Below, one piece after another: positions 1 to 9,471 of a stretch of 64,000 bases of DNA. Every line of letters begins with the position of its first letter. Position 1 is the stretch's first letter. Source of the DNA: Archangium violaceum (lineage in GTDB: Bacteria; Myxococcota; Myxococcia; Myxococcales; Myxococcaceae); assembly GCF_016859125.1 (NCBI RefSeq), contig NZ_CP069338.1, positions 11,845,501 to 11,909,500 of the forward strand. The letters are read 5' to 3'. The notes under the pieces are model-generated. The model had not been told where the DNA came from, made no database searches, and worked only from the letters and a program-made list of their open reading frames with translations. Made by a program: the position numbers and the translations under genes.

Positions 1-776
1 CCCGTGAGCTGCATCACCCGGCGCGTGGCCTGCTCCGTCGTCCAGGCCTTCACCTGGAGGCGCGGCGTCTCGGCCGAGGCCGGCAGCTCGAGCTGCTCGC
101 CCGACCAGGACGTCTGCACCACCTGCCACGGGTACCCGGCGCTCTGGGTGGTGTGGATGATGATCGCCCCGGCGGCCCCCACCTTCGCGGCCTGCTCGTA
201 CTTGTAATCCCAGCGGCCGTACCAGAGCCGCGCCTTGCCCCCGAAGAGCTTCGGATCATCCTCCGGGTCGTTGTTCAGGATGAGGAGCGTCTTGCCCCTC
301 AGGTCCATTCCCTTGAAGTCGTCCCACTCGTACTCGGGCGCCTGGATGCCATAGCCCACGAAGACCAGCTCCGAGTCCTGCAGCACGGCCTGCGGAGTCT
401 GCACGCCCGGGTTCGCGATGAAGTCGTCGAGGTACCGCAACTCCAGGCGACCCGAGGCGCTGGTGAAGGTCAGCGTCTCGGGATGGCCCGTCAGGCCCAC
501 CAGCTCGAAGGGCTGCAGGTAGCTCCCGTCCGGCAGCACGGGCTTCAGCCCCAGGAGCTGGAACTGTGTCGCGATGTATTGCTGGGCCAGCGCGTCGCCG
601 CGCGTACCCGGGCCCCGGCCCTCGAGTAGATCCGAGGCCAGGAAGCCGATGTGGGCCCGGAGGTCTCCGGCTTCGATGGTCCGGGAAGCGGACTTCTCCG
701 CCGGTGTCGTGAGCTGACCGTGGGCGGCGAGCGGCAGGACGAGCAGGAGGGGGAGGAGCACCAGCGTTCGCGTCAT
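1..776 (-). CDS. M28-family metallopeptidase with PA domain, partial (C-terminus outside window)
   Basis: An open frame runs from ATG at 776 leftward off the window edge (258 codons), so only the N-terminal part is seen. The product starts with a hydrophobic signal peptide (MTRTLVLLPLLLVLPLAAHG) and is probably exported. Residues about 35-75 (HIGFLASDLLEGRGPGTRG) match the start of M28 aminopeptidases of the PepS/Aap type, where a substrate-occluding PA domain is inserted before the zinc site. The stretch VFVGYGIQAPEYEWDDF and the later GAAGAIIIHTTQ are typical of that PA domain. The zinc ligands lie beyond the edge, so activity cannot be judged. It follows cysS on the same strand after about 100 bp. 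Confidence 0.85.
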   Translation of the reverse strand, partial: MTRTLVLLPLLLVLPLAAHGQLTTPAEKSASRTIEAGDLRAHIGFLASDLLEGRGPGTRGDALAQQYIATQFQLLGLKPVLPDGSYLQPFELVGLTGHPETLTFTSASGRLELRYLDDFIANPGVQTPQAVLQDSELVFVGYGIQAPEYEWDDFKGMDLRGKTLLILNNDPEDDPKLFGGKARLWYGRWDYKYEQAAKVGAAGAIIIHTTQSAGYPWQVVQTSWSGEQLELPASAETPRLQVKAWTTEQATRRVMQLT

Positions 777-882
777 GTCGGGTGTGCCCCTAACATGACC
801 TGCCCGGCCTCGCAGGGGGGATCTTCGCTCGGATGGTTGAGCGGTGGACCCTCACTCCCACGCCTTCCCTGGGGGAGAGGGC

Positions 883-2352
883 TCAGGCAGCCGGCGCGGC
901 CACCTTCCACACGGTGCCGCCCGCGGTATCCATGATCTCCACCCCGAGCCCCTTGAGCTCCTCGCGGACGCGGTCGGCCTCGGCGAAGTTCTTCGCCTTG
1001 CGTGCATCCGCCCGTGCCTGGAGCAGCTGCTCCACCCGCGCCACGTCGATGCCCCGCTCCTTCACCGCCCGGTCACGACGCCGCAACAGCCACTGCGTCG
1101 GCTCGTCCTCGAACAGGCCCAGGACCCCGGATACCTTCCGCACGTCCTCGCGCAGCGCCTGCAGCGTCCTGCCCACCAGCGCCTTGTCCTTCACCGGCGG
1201 CTTGTCCGTCAGCTCGTTCATCAACGCGAACAGGCCCGACAGCGCGCCCAGGGCGCCCGCCGTGTTGAAGTCGTCGTCCATCTGCGACTCGAACTCGGTG
1301 AGGAACCTGCCCGGCTCGCCGTGCAGCGCGCCCTTCCCGAAGTCCTTCCCGCCCACGCGCTCGTCCACCTTGCGCAGCGTCTCGTAGAAGTACTCCATGC
1401 GCTGCTCCGCGTCCGCCAGCCCCTTGTCCGTGAAACCCAGCGGGTGCCGGTAGTGCGTCGACAGGAAGAAGAAGCGCAGCGCCTCCGCGTCCACCTTCTC
1501 CATCGCGTCCCGGAGCCGCACCACGTTCCCGAGCGACTTGGACATCTTCGCCCCCTCGAGATCGAGGAAGCCGCAGTGCATCCAGTACCGGGCGAACGTC
1601 TGCCCGCTGGCCGCCTCGCTCTGGGCGATCTCGTTCTCGTGGTGCGGGAAGATCAGATCCAACGCGCCCCCGTGGATGTCGAACGTCTCCCCGAGGTACT
1701 TCGCGCTCATCGCCGAGCACTCGATGTGCCAGCCCGGTCGCCCCTTGCCCCACGGGCTGTCCCACGCGGGCTCGCCCGGCTTGGCGGCCTTCCACAGCGC
1801 GAAGTCCAGCGGCTCGTGCTTCTGCTCGCCCGGCTGCACCCGCTCGCCCGCGCACAGGTCGTCCAGGTTGCGCTTGGACAGCTTCGCGTACTCCGGGTAG
1901 CGCCTCACGGAGAAGTACACGTCCCCCTGGGACTCGTACGCCACCCCCTTCTCCACCAGCTTCTGGATGATGCCGATGATCTCGGCCAGGTGGTCGCTCA
2001 CCTTCGGCGACACGTCCGGCGCACGCAGGCGCAGGGCCCGCGCGTCCTCCTCGAAGAGCTTCACGAAGCGCGCCGCCAGCTCCACCGGCTGCTCGCCCGT
2101 CTCCTGCGCGGCCTTGATGATCTTGTCGTCCACATCCGTGTAGTTACGTACGTACTTCACGTCGAAGCCGCGGTAGCGCAGGTAGCGCACCACCACGTCG
2201 AACGACGTGAACGTCCGCGCGTTGCCGATGTGGATGTAACTGTAGACCGTCGGGCCGCAGACGTAGACCCCCAGCTTGCCCGGCACCGCGGGCACCAGGG
2301 TCTCCTTCTGCATCGTCATCGTGTTGAAGAGGCGAATCGATGCTGCGGCCAC
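883..2352 (-). CDS. cysS: Cysteinyl-tRNA synthetase
   Basis: Class I aminoacyl-tRNA synthetase that charges tRNA-Cys in the cytoplasm. The 489-residue product has the HIGN form of the HIGH motif at residues 41-44 and KMSKS at 269-273. Candidate zinc ligands are Cys32, Cys212, His237 and Glu241. The frame is open further upstream, but homology begins at SIRLFNT. The GTG at 2352 lies 9 nt after a GGAGG, so it is the better start than the far upstream ATG at 2580. The upstream FHA gene is divergent. Confidence 0.95.
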   Translation of the reverse strand: MAAASIRLFNTMTMQKETLVPAVPGKLGVYVCGPTVYSYIHIGNARTFTSFDVVVRYLRYRGFDVKYVRNYTDVDDKIIKAAQETGEQPVELAARFVKLFEEDARALRLRAPDVSPKVSDHLAEIIGIIQKLVEKGVAYESQGDVYFSVRRYPEYAKLSKRNLDDLCAGERVQPGEQKHEPLDFALWKAAKPGEPAWDSPWGKGRPGWHIECSAMSAKYLGETFDIHGGALDLIFPHHENEIAQSEAASGQTFARYWMHCGFLDLEGAKMSKSLGNVVRLRDAMEKVDAEALRFFFLSTHYRHPLGFTDKGLADAEQRMEYFYETLRKVDERVGGKDFGKGALHGEPGRFLTEFESQMDDDFNTAGALGALSGLFALMNELTDKPPVKDKALVGRTLQALREDVRKVSGVLGLFEDEPTQWLLRRRDRAVKERGIDVARVEQLLQARADARKAKNFAEADRVREELKGLGVEIMDTAGGTVWKVAAPAA

Positions 2353-2552
2353 GTGCGAGAACCTCCGCTGGTCAGGATCCAGGCTTGGAAAGCAGGACTC
2401 TAGGACTTCCACACGGACTGGACCACAAATGCCTGACACTCCCGGCGACTCTGGTGCCCTGTTGGCACTCCAGGCCGTCGAAAAAGGACTATCCTTCGTC
2501 TCCCGACCCGCCCCCATCTCCGCCGGCCGTTGAATCTGGGAGAATACCCCCC

Positions 2553-3914
2553 ATGAGTCCTCCCAATCCCAAGCGCCCACCCCGCTCGCCCCTTCCCCCC
2601 GGGGATACGGTGTCGCGCCCGGAGCCGGAGGTCGAGCTCCCCTTCGATGACGACGAGGTGGCTCCCCTCCAGGCGGACGACCCTCGCCCCCAGCGCGTCC
2701 CCCAATTCCCCGCCGGCCCCCGCCGCCGCCCTCGCCGCGGCCCGGGTGGTGCCTCGCGCGAGGGACGTGACCGTGAGCTGCCCGCCCGCTTCGACTCCGG
2801 CGAGTACGAGGATCCGGGCCACTCCCCCGCCTTCCTGTACGTCGAGCGCGGCCCCGGTGCCGGTCAGCTGATCCCCGTCAAGCAGGGGGTGCTCGTGCTC
2901 GGCCGGGCCTCCACGTCCGACCTGCGTCTGCAGCACCCCTCCATCAGCCGCCGGCACGCCCAGCTCACCCGCCGCGGGGACCGCCTCTCCCTGAAGGACC
3001 TCGGCAGCCAGAACGGCACCTACGTCAACCGCACCCGCCTCTCCTCCGAGGTGGAAGTGTGCGCCGGGGATGAGATCGCCCTCGGCAACGCGCTCCTCCG
3101 GGTACGCGGGCCCGGCTCCACCGCCGAGCGCGCTCGGGGGACCTCCAGCCGCTCCGCCTCCTCGCTCCGGGTGGGCCTGAGCACCCACCGCCTCGTCCTG
3201 CTCGCGGCCGCCACCGGCTCTCTCGTGGCCGTGTTCCTCACGCTCGCCGCCGTGCGGTTCATGCGCTCGCGCGGCGAGCCTTCCAACCTCGTGGAGAGCG
3301 TCGAGGTCCGCGAGGAACGCGAGGGGCCTCCGAGCCTCGAGTCCGAACCGGCCGTGCGCGCCGAGGCCTCGTCCGTCGTCGAGGCCCACGCGGACCCCGT
3401 GCCCGTCACGCCCGCTCTCGCGGCTCCAGATGGGAAGCCGAGGGGCGCCACGGGAGCACGTGCGATCAGCGCCCAGGCCATCGCCTTGTCGGCGACGTCC
3501 CAGGTCCCGAAGGCAGCGGGTTCGAGGTCTCGGGAGCCCGGTGTCCGGGCAAAGGTCGCCGCCGAGAAGCCCGCCCCCGCAGTCACTCCGGTTCACAGGG
3601 GAGAGGCGGGAGCGGCCGAATCCGAGGCCATCGCCCTCTATGAGACGGGGAATGTCGAGTCCGCGCTCTCGCTGGCCCGGCGTGCGCACCTGGAGGACCT
3701 GGCTTCCTCGCTCGCGCGCTTCCAGGAGGAATGGAGTGCGGGGAATGCCGCCCTGGCGGCCCAGGATCCCTCCTCCGCCATCCAGCACCTCTCCACCGCG
3801 CTCGAGCTCGACCAACGGATCTCCAAGGGGTGGGGCTCCTTCGCGCCGAGGATCCGCAAGGCGCTCGCGCAGGCCCACCAGCAGGCTGGGAACAAGCAGG
3901 CCAGCACGCCGTAG
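2553..3914 (+). CDS. FHA-domain, single-pass membrane protein
   Basis: 453-residue protein. Residues 1-90 are proline- and arginine-rich and look disordered. About 93-186 form a forkhead-associated phosphothreonine-binding domain with the GR...S..SRRH..L and GSQNGTYVN signatures. One transmembrane helix lies at about 209-233. A low-complexity linker follows, then a helical C-terminus (about 350-450) that resembles TPR repeats. FHA proteins read Ser/Thr kinase signalling, which is abundant in myxobacteria. The partner kinase is not in the window. The ATG at 2553 has GGGAGA upstream. It is divergent from cysS. Confidence 0.8.
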   Translation: MSPPNPKRPPRSPLPPGDTVSRPEPEVELPFDDDEVAPLQADDPRPQRVPQFPAGPRRRPRRGPGGASREGRDRELPARFDSGEYEDPGHSPAFLYVERGPGAGQLIPVKQGVLVLGRASTSDLRLQHPSISRRHAQLTRRGDRLSLKDLGSQNGTYVNRTRLSSEVEVCAGDEIALGNALLRVRGPGSTAERARGTSSRSASSLRVGLSTHRLVLLAAATGSLVAVFLTLAAVRFMRSRGEPSNLVESVEVREEREGPPSLESEPAVRAEASSVVEAHADPVPVTPALAAPDGKPRGATGARAISAQAIALSATSQVPKAAGSRSREPGVRAKVAAEKPAPAVTPVHRGEAGAAESEAIALYETGNVESALSLARRAHLEDLASSLARFQEEWSAGNAALAAQDPSSAIQHLSTALELDQRISKGWGSFAPRIRKALAQAHQQAGNKQASTP

Positions 3915-3943
3915 ATTCGTGCGCTCGTGCACGTGGAAGAGGG

Positions 3944-4600
3944 CTATCGGAGCGACGCGGGCTTTCTCTTGAAGCTCCGCAGGAGCAGTGCGGCGTTCGT
4001 CAGGATGAAGGCCGTCAGCAACAGCGCCACGAGCAGCAACCCCTTGTCCCCTCCCGGCCGCGCTCCCTCCACCACCATCCACAGTCGCCCGTCCCGGGGC
4101 TGCACCTCTCCCATCTCCCGCAGCAGCTTGAACCCCTCCCGGTAGCGCTCGGCGTCCTCCTCCGCCAGCAGTCGTCCCCGGATCGCGAACGGCCGCTGAT
4201 CCGGCTGCCTCGGCGCACGCCCTGACGCCCACTCCTCCCCTGGCAGCGCCCGCCGACGCACCAGGAACGGGGACTCGCGCAACCCCACCACCACGTAGAC
4301 GTCCTCGCCCTCGCGCCCATAGGCACCTCGCAAGGTCGGGATTCCGTGCAACTGCACGTAGCGGTTGGACTCCAACAGGTCGTACCGGTACGCCCCCTCC
4401 GCGCCCAACGTCAGGGGCGTCCCCGGGGAGAAGAAGTACACCAGGTCCTTCCACATCATCCCCAGCAGCACCCCGGCCACCGCCATGGCCAGCAGCGCCA
4501 CCGGAGCCTTCACCCCCACCCCGCGCCGTTGGATCCGCGCCTCCAGCTCCGCGATGCGCCGATCCCGCTCCTCCCGCAGCTCCCGCGACTCGTCGGACAT
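3944..4600 (-). CDS. Two-helix membrane protein of unknown function
   Basis: 218 residues. A charged coiled-coil-like N-terminus (about 1-25) is followed by a membrane helix at about 32-50. A soluble middle region of about 130 residues lies between the helices, and a second membrane helix sits near 188-208. No family was recognised; the two-helix layout suggests an inner-membrane protein with a periplasmic domain. The gene follows cdnL on the same strand but is separated from it by a strong intrinsic terminator, so it may have its own promoter. It converges with the FHA gene. Confidence 0.7.
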   Translation of the reverse strand: MSDESRELREERDRRIAELEARIQRRGVGVKAPVALLAMAVAGVLLGMMWKDLVYFFSPGTPLTLGAEGAYRYDLLESNRYVQLHGIPTLRGAYGREGEDVYVVVGLRESPFLVRRRALPGEEWASGRAPRQPDQRPFAIRGRLLAEEDAERYREGFKLLREMGEVQPRDGRLWMVVEGARPGGDKGLLLVALLLTAFILTNAALLLRSFKRKPASLR

Positions 4601-4640
4601 GAAAAAACCCCGGTCCCCATCTTCAGGGAACCGGGGCTTT
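4601..4640 (-). terminator. Intrinsic terminator after cdnL
   Basis: Read on the minus strand, a GCCCCGGT(T)CCC arm pairs with GGG(G)ACCGGGG across a 7-nt loop and is followed directly by six T residues at 4607-4602. This is a textbook Rho-independent terminator 20 bp past the cdnL stop. The start codon of the next gene lies immediately beyond it. Confidence 0.85.
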
Positions 4641-4660
4641 CTACCTCCACCCGACGGGGA

Positions 4661-5155
4661 TCAGGCGAGGTTGAAGATCTTCTTGAGATCCGACTCGATC
4701 TCTTCCTCGGAGCAGTCCTTGGCCAGCGACAGCTCCTTGATGAGCAGCGAGCGCGCCGTATCCAGCATCTTGCGCTCACCGAACGACAAATCCTTGTCTC
4801 CCTTCAGCAGGTAGAGGTCGCGCAAAACCTCGGCGATCTCGAATACGGAGCCCGTCTTGATCTTCTCCATGTACTCGCGGTACCGACGATTCCACGTCGT
4901 CGAGTCCACCGAGATGTCCTTCTCCTTCAGGATGGAGTAGACCTGCTTGACGTCCTCCTCACTGATGATCTCCCGGAGGCCGACCGAGCCCACCTTGTTG
5001 ATCGGGATCATGATCCGCATCCCATTCTCCAGGATGCGCAGCACATAGAAGGACTGGCGCTGCCCGGCGACCTCGGTGTGCTCGATGCCCATCACCTCGC
5101 CCACGCCCTGTCCGGGGTACACCGCCTTATCGCCGGTCTTGAAGCTCGTCTGCAC
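4661..5155 (-). CDS. cdnL: CdnL, CarD-like RNA polymerase-binding transcription factor
   Basis: 164 residues, the length of Myxococcus CdnL. The N-terminus (FKTGDKAVYPGQGVGEV) is the RNA polymerase beta-subunit-interacting CarD/CdnL domain, and the helical C-terminal domain (about 70-160) binds DNA upstream of the -10 element. Known members stabilise open complexes at promoters such as those for rRNA and are essential in M. xanthus. There is no acidic HMGA-like tail, so this is CdnL rather than the longer CarD proper. A strong terminator follows and comEC is divergent. Confidence 0.95.
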   Translation of the reverse strand: MQTSFKTGDKAVYPGQGVGEVMGIEHTEVAGQRQSFYVLRILENGMRIMIPINKVGSVGLREIISEEDVKQVYSILKEKDISVDSTTWNRRYREYMEKIKTGSVFEIAEVLRDLYLLKGDKDLSFGERKMLDTARSLLIKELSLAKDCSEEEIESDLKKIFNLA

Positions 5156-5256
5156 TCGTTACCGCCTCCTTGGGATGGCTTGGCTCGACTCGACACCCGG
5201 CCTCGGAAAGCGCACCACGAGTACCACAATTCACCCCCACCAGCAACATTGAAGCC

Positions 5257-5286
5257 TTGACCCGCTCGGATTTTCCCGACTAGCCT
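5257..5286 (+). promoter_or_regulatory. Possible sigma-70 type promoter for comEC
   Basis: TTGACC at 5257-5262 and TAGCCT at 5281-5286 are separated by 18 bp. They lie in the AT-richer divergent region between cdnL and comEC, about 80 bp before the comEC start. The assignment rests only on similarity to the consensus. Confidence 0.3.
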
Positions 5287-5367
5287 GGGTACCTTTGCGT
5301 GTGTGCGCTCGCTCGGTAGGGCGGTGCACCACGACGGGACGGATCGGATGGGTGGTGGGGGTGGTAG

Positions 5368-7842
5368 GTGGGCCGTTACTCGTGGCGCGATCTGACCGCG
5401 CGTCCTTTGTTCTTCCCCGCTGTGAGCCTGATACTCGGCGCGGGATTTGGGGTCAGAACCAGCAGCGCTGGTGGATTATTCCAACTTATGGCAGCTGGTG
5501 CCCTGGGTGCTGCCGCCCTGTGGCTCGCTCGCCTGCCTGGTTCTCACCTGGGCGTGCTCCTCTGTCTGGGGCTCACGGGCGCGGGGCTCGCCTCCCTGGA
5601 AGCGGGGGCCGATGTGCCGCCCTCCCTGCCGCTCGAACAGGGAGGGACCGCGGTCCTGGAGGGAGAAGTGGAGCGGGTGGAGCGCTTCGAGGACGCCACC
5701 CGCATTCTCCTGGCCGTGGCCCGCGTGGGTACCGGAACCGGAAGCCCCGCCCGCTTCCACGCGAGCCTCTACGCCCAGGGCGAGCCTCCGTCGCTGCTGC
5801 CCGGGCAAAGGTTGCGCGTGGAGGCCCGGCTCAAGCCGCTCGAGTCCGCTTCGAATCCCGGAGAAAAGGATTTCTCCGCAACCCGGCGGCGGCAGGGGCT
5901 CGCCTTCACCGGCAGCTTCCAGGCCGCGGGGATGCTGGTGCTCTCCCCTCCCCCGCGCTGGCGCCTGGAGCTGGTGCGCACGCAGGAGGGGCTCGCCGAG
6001 GCGGTGCGTGCCGTGGCTCCCTCGGCCGATGCCGCGGCCCTCTTCCTCACCCTGGCGGCCGGACAGCGCGCCGCGCTCGATGATGACCTGGAGGAGGACT
6101 TCTCCCGAAGTGGGCTCGCGCATGTGCTGAGCGTGAGCGGGCTGCACGTCGCGGCGCTGGCGCTCATGACGCTCGCCCTGCTGCGCCGGCTGCTCGTCCT
6201 GGCGGGGGCCCGGCTGCGAAGCCTGCGGCGCGTGGATGCCCGCCGTCTGGCGGCCCCCGCCTCCGTGCCCTTCGTCTGGGCCTATGTCGTCTTCACCGGC
6301 AACCAACCGCCCGCGGTGCGCTCGGCGGTGATGGCCACCGGGGTGCTGCTGGGACTCGCCCTCTGGCGACGAGCCGATGGACTCAACAGCCTCGCCTCCG
6401 CCGCCGCGCTCCTCGTGGACTGGGCGCCCTCCAGCGTCGCGGACCTGTCGCTGCAGCTCTCCTTCCTCGCCGTCTTCAGCCTGCTGCTGCTCACCCCCGC
6501 CCTGCGCGAGGCCATCCCGCTTCCGCCTCCGGATCCACGGGAAGACCACCGGCTGAAGCGACTGCTCGCGAGCACCCGGGAGACGGTGCTGGAGACGTTC
6601 TGCGCGAGCGCCGCCGTCACCCTGGCCAGCCTGCCCCTGGTGGCGGGCACCTTCGGCCGCGCGAGCCTCGCGGGGCTCGTCTCCAACATCGTCTGCATGC
6701 CCCTGTGCGGCCTGCTCACCGGCTTCGCCGCGGGAGGCGCGGCCCTCTATGTCGTGGCGCCCGTGCTGGCCACCCCGCTGCTGTGGGGAGGAGCGTGGGC
6801 CTCGCAGCTGCTCCTGTGGCTCACCCGCTTCTTCGCGCACGTGCCACTGGCCACCCTGGAGCTGCCCTCCTTCGGGCTCGCCGCCTCCCTGCTCTACGCC
6901 GCGGGGCTCGCCTGCTGGGCCCTGGGCGAGCGGCGCTGGCGCATGGGTGGGCTCCTCGCTCCCGTGGGGCTGGTGCTCGTCTTCCTCGTGCCACGCCTCG
7001 TGCCCGAGCCCGGCCTGCGCATCACCTTCCTCTCCGTGGGCCAGGGAGACGCGGTGGTGCTCAGCTCCCAGGGACACCATGCCCTCGTCGATGGCGGCGG
7101 CGTGCCCGGTGGCGCGGACCCGGGGTCACGTATCGTCGTCCCCTTCCTGAAGGCCTCACGCATCGAGCGGCTGGACCTGGCCGTCCTCTCCCATCCCCAC
7201 CCGGATCACGCGCTCGGGCTCATCTCCACGCTGGAGCGGGTACCCACCGAGCGGCTCTGGCTCTCCGCGGGCAGCGCGGACGGGCCCCTGTCCCGGAAGC
7301 TCATCGACACGGCCACCGGCGCGCGGGTGGAGGAGGTGCAGCTCGGCCATCCCGCATTCCCGTTGGGCGAGGCGAGCCTGGAGGTGCTCGGGCCTCCCGA
7401 GGACCGCGAGCTCATGGAGGGCGTGAACGACAAGAGCGTGGTGCTGCTCGTGCGCCACGGCGATGTCACCGTGCTCCTCCCCGGGGACGTGGAGGAAGAG
7501 GGCGAGGCCGCGCTGCTCGCGAGCGGACGGCTCGGGCCGGTGTCGGTGATGAAGGCACCGCACCACGGCTCGCGCACCTCCTCCACGGAGGAATTCCTCG
7601 CGCGGCTGCGTCCCCGCTTCGTCGTCTTCTGCGTGGGCCGCCGCAACCGCTTCGGCTTCCCCCATCCCGAGGTGGAAGCGCGCTACCAGCACCTGGGCAC
7701 CGAGTGCCTGCGCACGGATGTGCACGGTGCCATCACCCTGGAGAGCGATGGGCACGATGTCCGCCTGAGGACCTTCCTGGCACCCGAGGGCCCGGCACCC
7801 GAGACCCCGGTTGCCCCGGTGACCGCCCATCACCACCGTTGA
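5368..7842 (+). CDS. comEC: ComEC/Rec2-family DNA internalization protein
   Basis: 824-residue polytopic inner-membrane protein. An N-terminal DUF4131-type part holds two or three helices. The central competence domain (about 215-540) has many helices and the conserved segment HVLSVSGLHVAAL. The C-terminus is a metallo-beta-lactamase-like domain with HPHPDH at about residues 608-613 and KAPHHGS further on. Known ComEC forms the channel that carries single-stranded DNA into the cytoplasm during transformation. The start is GTG at 5368 after a G-rich stretch. A short gene follows after 4 bp. Confidence 0.92.
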   Translation: MGRYSWRDLTARPLFFPAVSLILGAGFGVRTSSAGGLFQLMAAGALGAAALWLARLPGSHLGVLLCLGLTGAGLASLEAGADVPPSLPLEQGGTAVLEGEVERVERFEDATRILLAVARVGTGTGSPARFHASLYAQGEPPSLLPGQRLRVEARLKPLESASNPGEKDFSATRRRQGLAFTGSFQAAGMLVLSPPPRWRLELVRTQEGLAEAVRAVAPSADAAALFLTLAAGQRAALDDDLEEDFSRSGLAHVLSVSGLHVAALALMTLALLRRLLVLAGARLRSLRRVDARRLAAPASVPFVWAYVVFTGNQPPAVRSAVMATGVLLGLALWRRADGLNSLASAAALLVDWAPSSVADLSLQLSFLAVFSLLLLTPALREAIPLPPPDPREDHRLKRLLASTRETVLETFCASAAVTLASLPLVAGTFGRASLAGLVSNIVCMPLCGLLTGFAAGGAALYVVAPVLATPLLWGGAWASQLLLWLTRFFAHVPLATLELPSFGLAASLLYAAGLACWALGERRWRMGGLLAPVGLVLVFLVPRLVPEPGLRITFLSVGQGDAVVLSSQGHHALVDGGGVPGGADPGSRIVVPFLKASRIERLDLAVLSHPHPDHALGLISTLERVPTERLWLSAGSADGPLSRKLIDTATGARVEEVQLGHPAFPLGEASLEVLGPPEDRELMEGVNDKSVVLLVRHGDVTVLLPGDVEEEGEAALLASGRLGPVSVMKAPHHGSRTSSTEEFLARLRPRFVVFCVGRRNRFGFPHPEVEARYQHLGTECLRTDVHGAITLESDGHDVRLRTFLAPEGPAPETPVAPVTAHHHR

Positions 7843-7846
7843 GGCG

Positions 7847-8101
7847 ATGATCTCCGACGACCTCGATCTGCGGCAGCTGACCGCTGACTTGAAGCACATG
7901 CTGGGCCCGGGCGAGCCCGTGGGCTACCTGCGTGGCAAGTCCCTCATGCGCAACCTGCTCGTGGAAACGAAGGGCTTCTCCGAGCTGGAAGCCGAAGAAC
8001 TCATCGACACCCTCGAGCTGCGCGGCTTCCTGCGCTTCCTGGGAGACCCCACCGAGCGGTCCGTCGCGGACGCCCCGTGGGAGCTCTCTCCCCACTCGTA
8101 G
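7847..8101 (+). CDS. Small conserved-looking protein of unknown function
   Basis: 84 residues, mostly helical, with an acidic central part (SELEAEELIDTLELRGFLRF). No signal peptide, membrane helix or metal motif is present. The gene begins 4 bp after the comEC stop and is probably co-transcribed with it. I do not recognise the family. Confidence 0.7.
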   Translation: MISDDLDLRQLTADLKHMLGPGEPVGYLRGKSLMRNLLVETKGFSELEAEELIDTLELRGFLRFLGDPTERSVADAPWELSPHS

Positions 8102-8104
8102 CGT

Positions 8105-9304
8105 CTACTCGAAGACGAGCCACCCGAAGCGCGGCAGCGCGTGGAAGTCCCCCACGAAGAGTGGGGAGAAGGCCTGACCTTCCACCTGCCGCCGCTTCAC
8201 GTGCTCGAGCCGGTACAGGTTGAAGCGCCAGCGCTCCCCCTTCTTCGGCGGTAGGTTCGGCACCTCGGCCAGCCGGGCGAAGGGAATCCGCATCTCCACC
8301 CGCCAGCCCTCATCCCGGTCCTCGGGATTGTCCAGCGTGCCGCGCACCTTCACCGCCGTCGTCATCCCCGAGTCCCAGCCCAGGTCCATTCCCTTGCGGC
8401 GCGCGGGGAAGTAGGCGTCGAAGTTGACGTTGTGCGGGGACACCTGCATCTCGTTGTAGGTGCGTCCGTCCGCGTTGGCGTCGAGGAAGATCTCCACCAC
8501 CTCCTGCTCGTAGATGGGCTCATCCCGCTCGCGCAGGGTGCCCCAGATGTCCGGATCCTCCACGTCGAACGCGACGTAGAGGTGCCGGTCGTCGTAGGCC
8601 AGACGTGCCTCGGTGCGCAACGAGACCGGGCGGCCGTCGAAGCTGCCGCGCAGCACCACCGGGGCGGCGTCCTTCCACACCGCGTCATCGAGCTCGCCAT
8701 CGATGACCGGAGCCTTCGCCGCGCGACGGACGGTGTACTCGGGCAGCGACGGAGCGGCCCCCCCGAGTTGCGGCCCCAACATCCGGTTGTCTCCCTTGTG
8801 CGCGTTCGGATCGTCCACCGGGAGGCGCGAGTCCCCCTGCCAGAATCCCAACACCACCTGGCCGGGCGAGGGAGGCATCGGCACCGTGTGGACGTCCTCC
8901 ACCACCTTGCCCACGGGCCAGGAGCCCAGCGGGGCCGCGCCGCCCGCGAAGGCATGGTCCGCGTTGACCATCATCTGCCCGGTGGCGGGGTCCACCACGT
9001 GCACGAAGAACTCCCAGCCCTGAGGCATGGGACGCAGGGCCTCGAAGTAGTGCGCGAGCTGCACCTGCTGGCCGGGCACCGCCACCGGCGGAGTGAGACG
9101 CGTGCCGAGGTAGCGCACCGCGCCCCCTGCGAACGTGGCCCCGCTGCGCCAGGTGAGATCCGCCGGCGCGGCATCCAGCACGCGGGCCTGGGCGGGAGGA
9201 GGCAGGGCCTTGTTGCGCGGCTTCGGACCAGCCTGCTCGTCGCGGCAGGAGGTGGCGAGCAACGTGAGCGACAGCAGCATCAGGAGGCGGGAGGCGGGGC
9301 GCAT
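8105..9304 (-). CDS. Lipoprotein with C-terminal CBM9-like (carbohydrate-binding family 9) domain
   Basis: 399 residues starting at ATG 9304. A lipoprotein signal (MRPASRLLMLLSLTLLATSC) predicts lipid attachment at Cys20. The middle part resembles beta-sandwich modules (HYFEALRPMPQGWEFFVHVVD). The C-terminal 180 residues (APVIDGELDDAVWKDA to the end) fit the CBM9-like fold found in surface sugar-binding and DOMON-related proteins: VDGxLdDxxW, then YVAFDVEDPDIWG and VEIFLDANADG. It is probably an envelope protein, ligand unknown. It converges with the comEC operon, with a 3-bp gap. Confidence 0.8.
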   Translation of the reverse strand: MRPASRLLMLLSLTLLATSCRDEQAGPKPRNKALPPPAQARVLDAAPADLTWRSGATFAGGAVRYLGTRLTPPVAVPGQQVQLAHYFEALRPMPQGWEFFVHVVDPATGQMMVNADHAFAGGAAPLGSWPVGKVVEDVHTVPMPPSPGQVVLGFWQGDSRLPVDDPNAHKGDNRMLGPQLGGAAPSLPEYTVRRAAKAPVIDGELDDAVWKDAAPVVLRGSFDGRPVSLRTEARLAYDDRHLYVAFDVEDPDIWGTLRERDEPIYEQEVVEIFLDANADGRTYNEMQVSPHNVNFDAYFPARRKGMDLGWDSGMTTAVKVRGTLDNPEDRDEGWRVEMRIPFARLAEVPNLPPKKGERWRFNLYRLEHVKRRQVEGQAFSPLFVGDFHALPRFGWLVFE

Positions 9305-9471
9305 CGGGGCCGCGAATCCTAGGCCCCCCCCCGGCCGATGTCTCGGAGAAGGGGCGCCCGTTGCGTCCGCGTACGTGGATGGAGGGTGGGAGATGGGACG
9401 GGCGGGAGGCGGCAACCCCTCGCGATTTCTCCAGTCCGTCCCGGCATCCGGCTTGCTGCCACGCCAGCGCC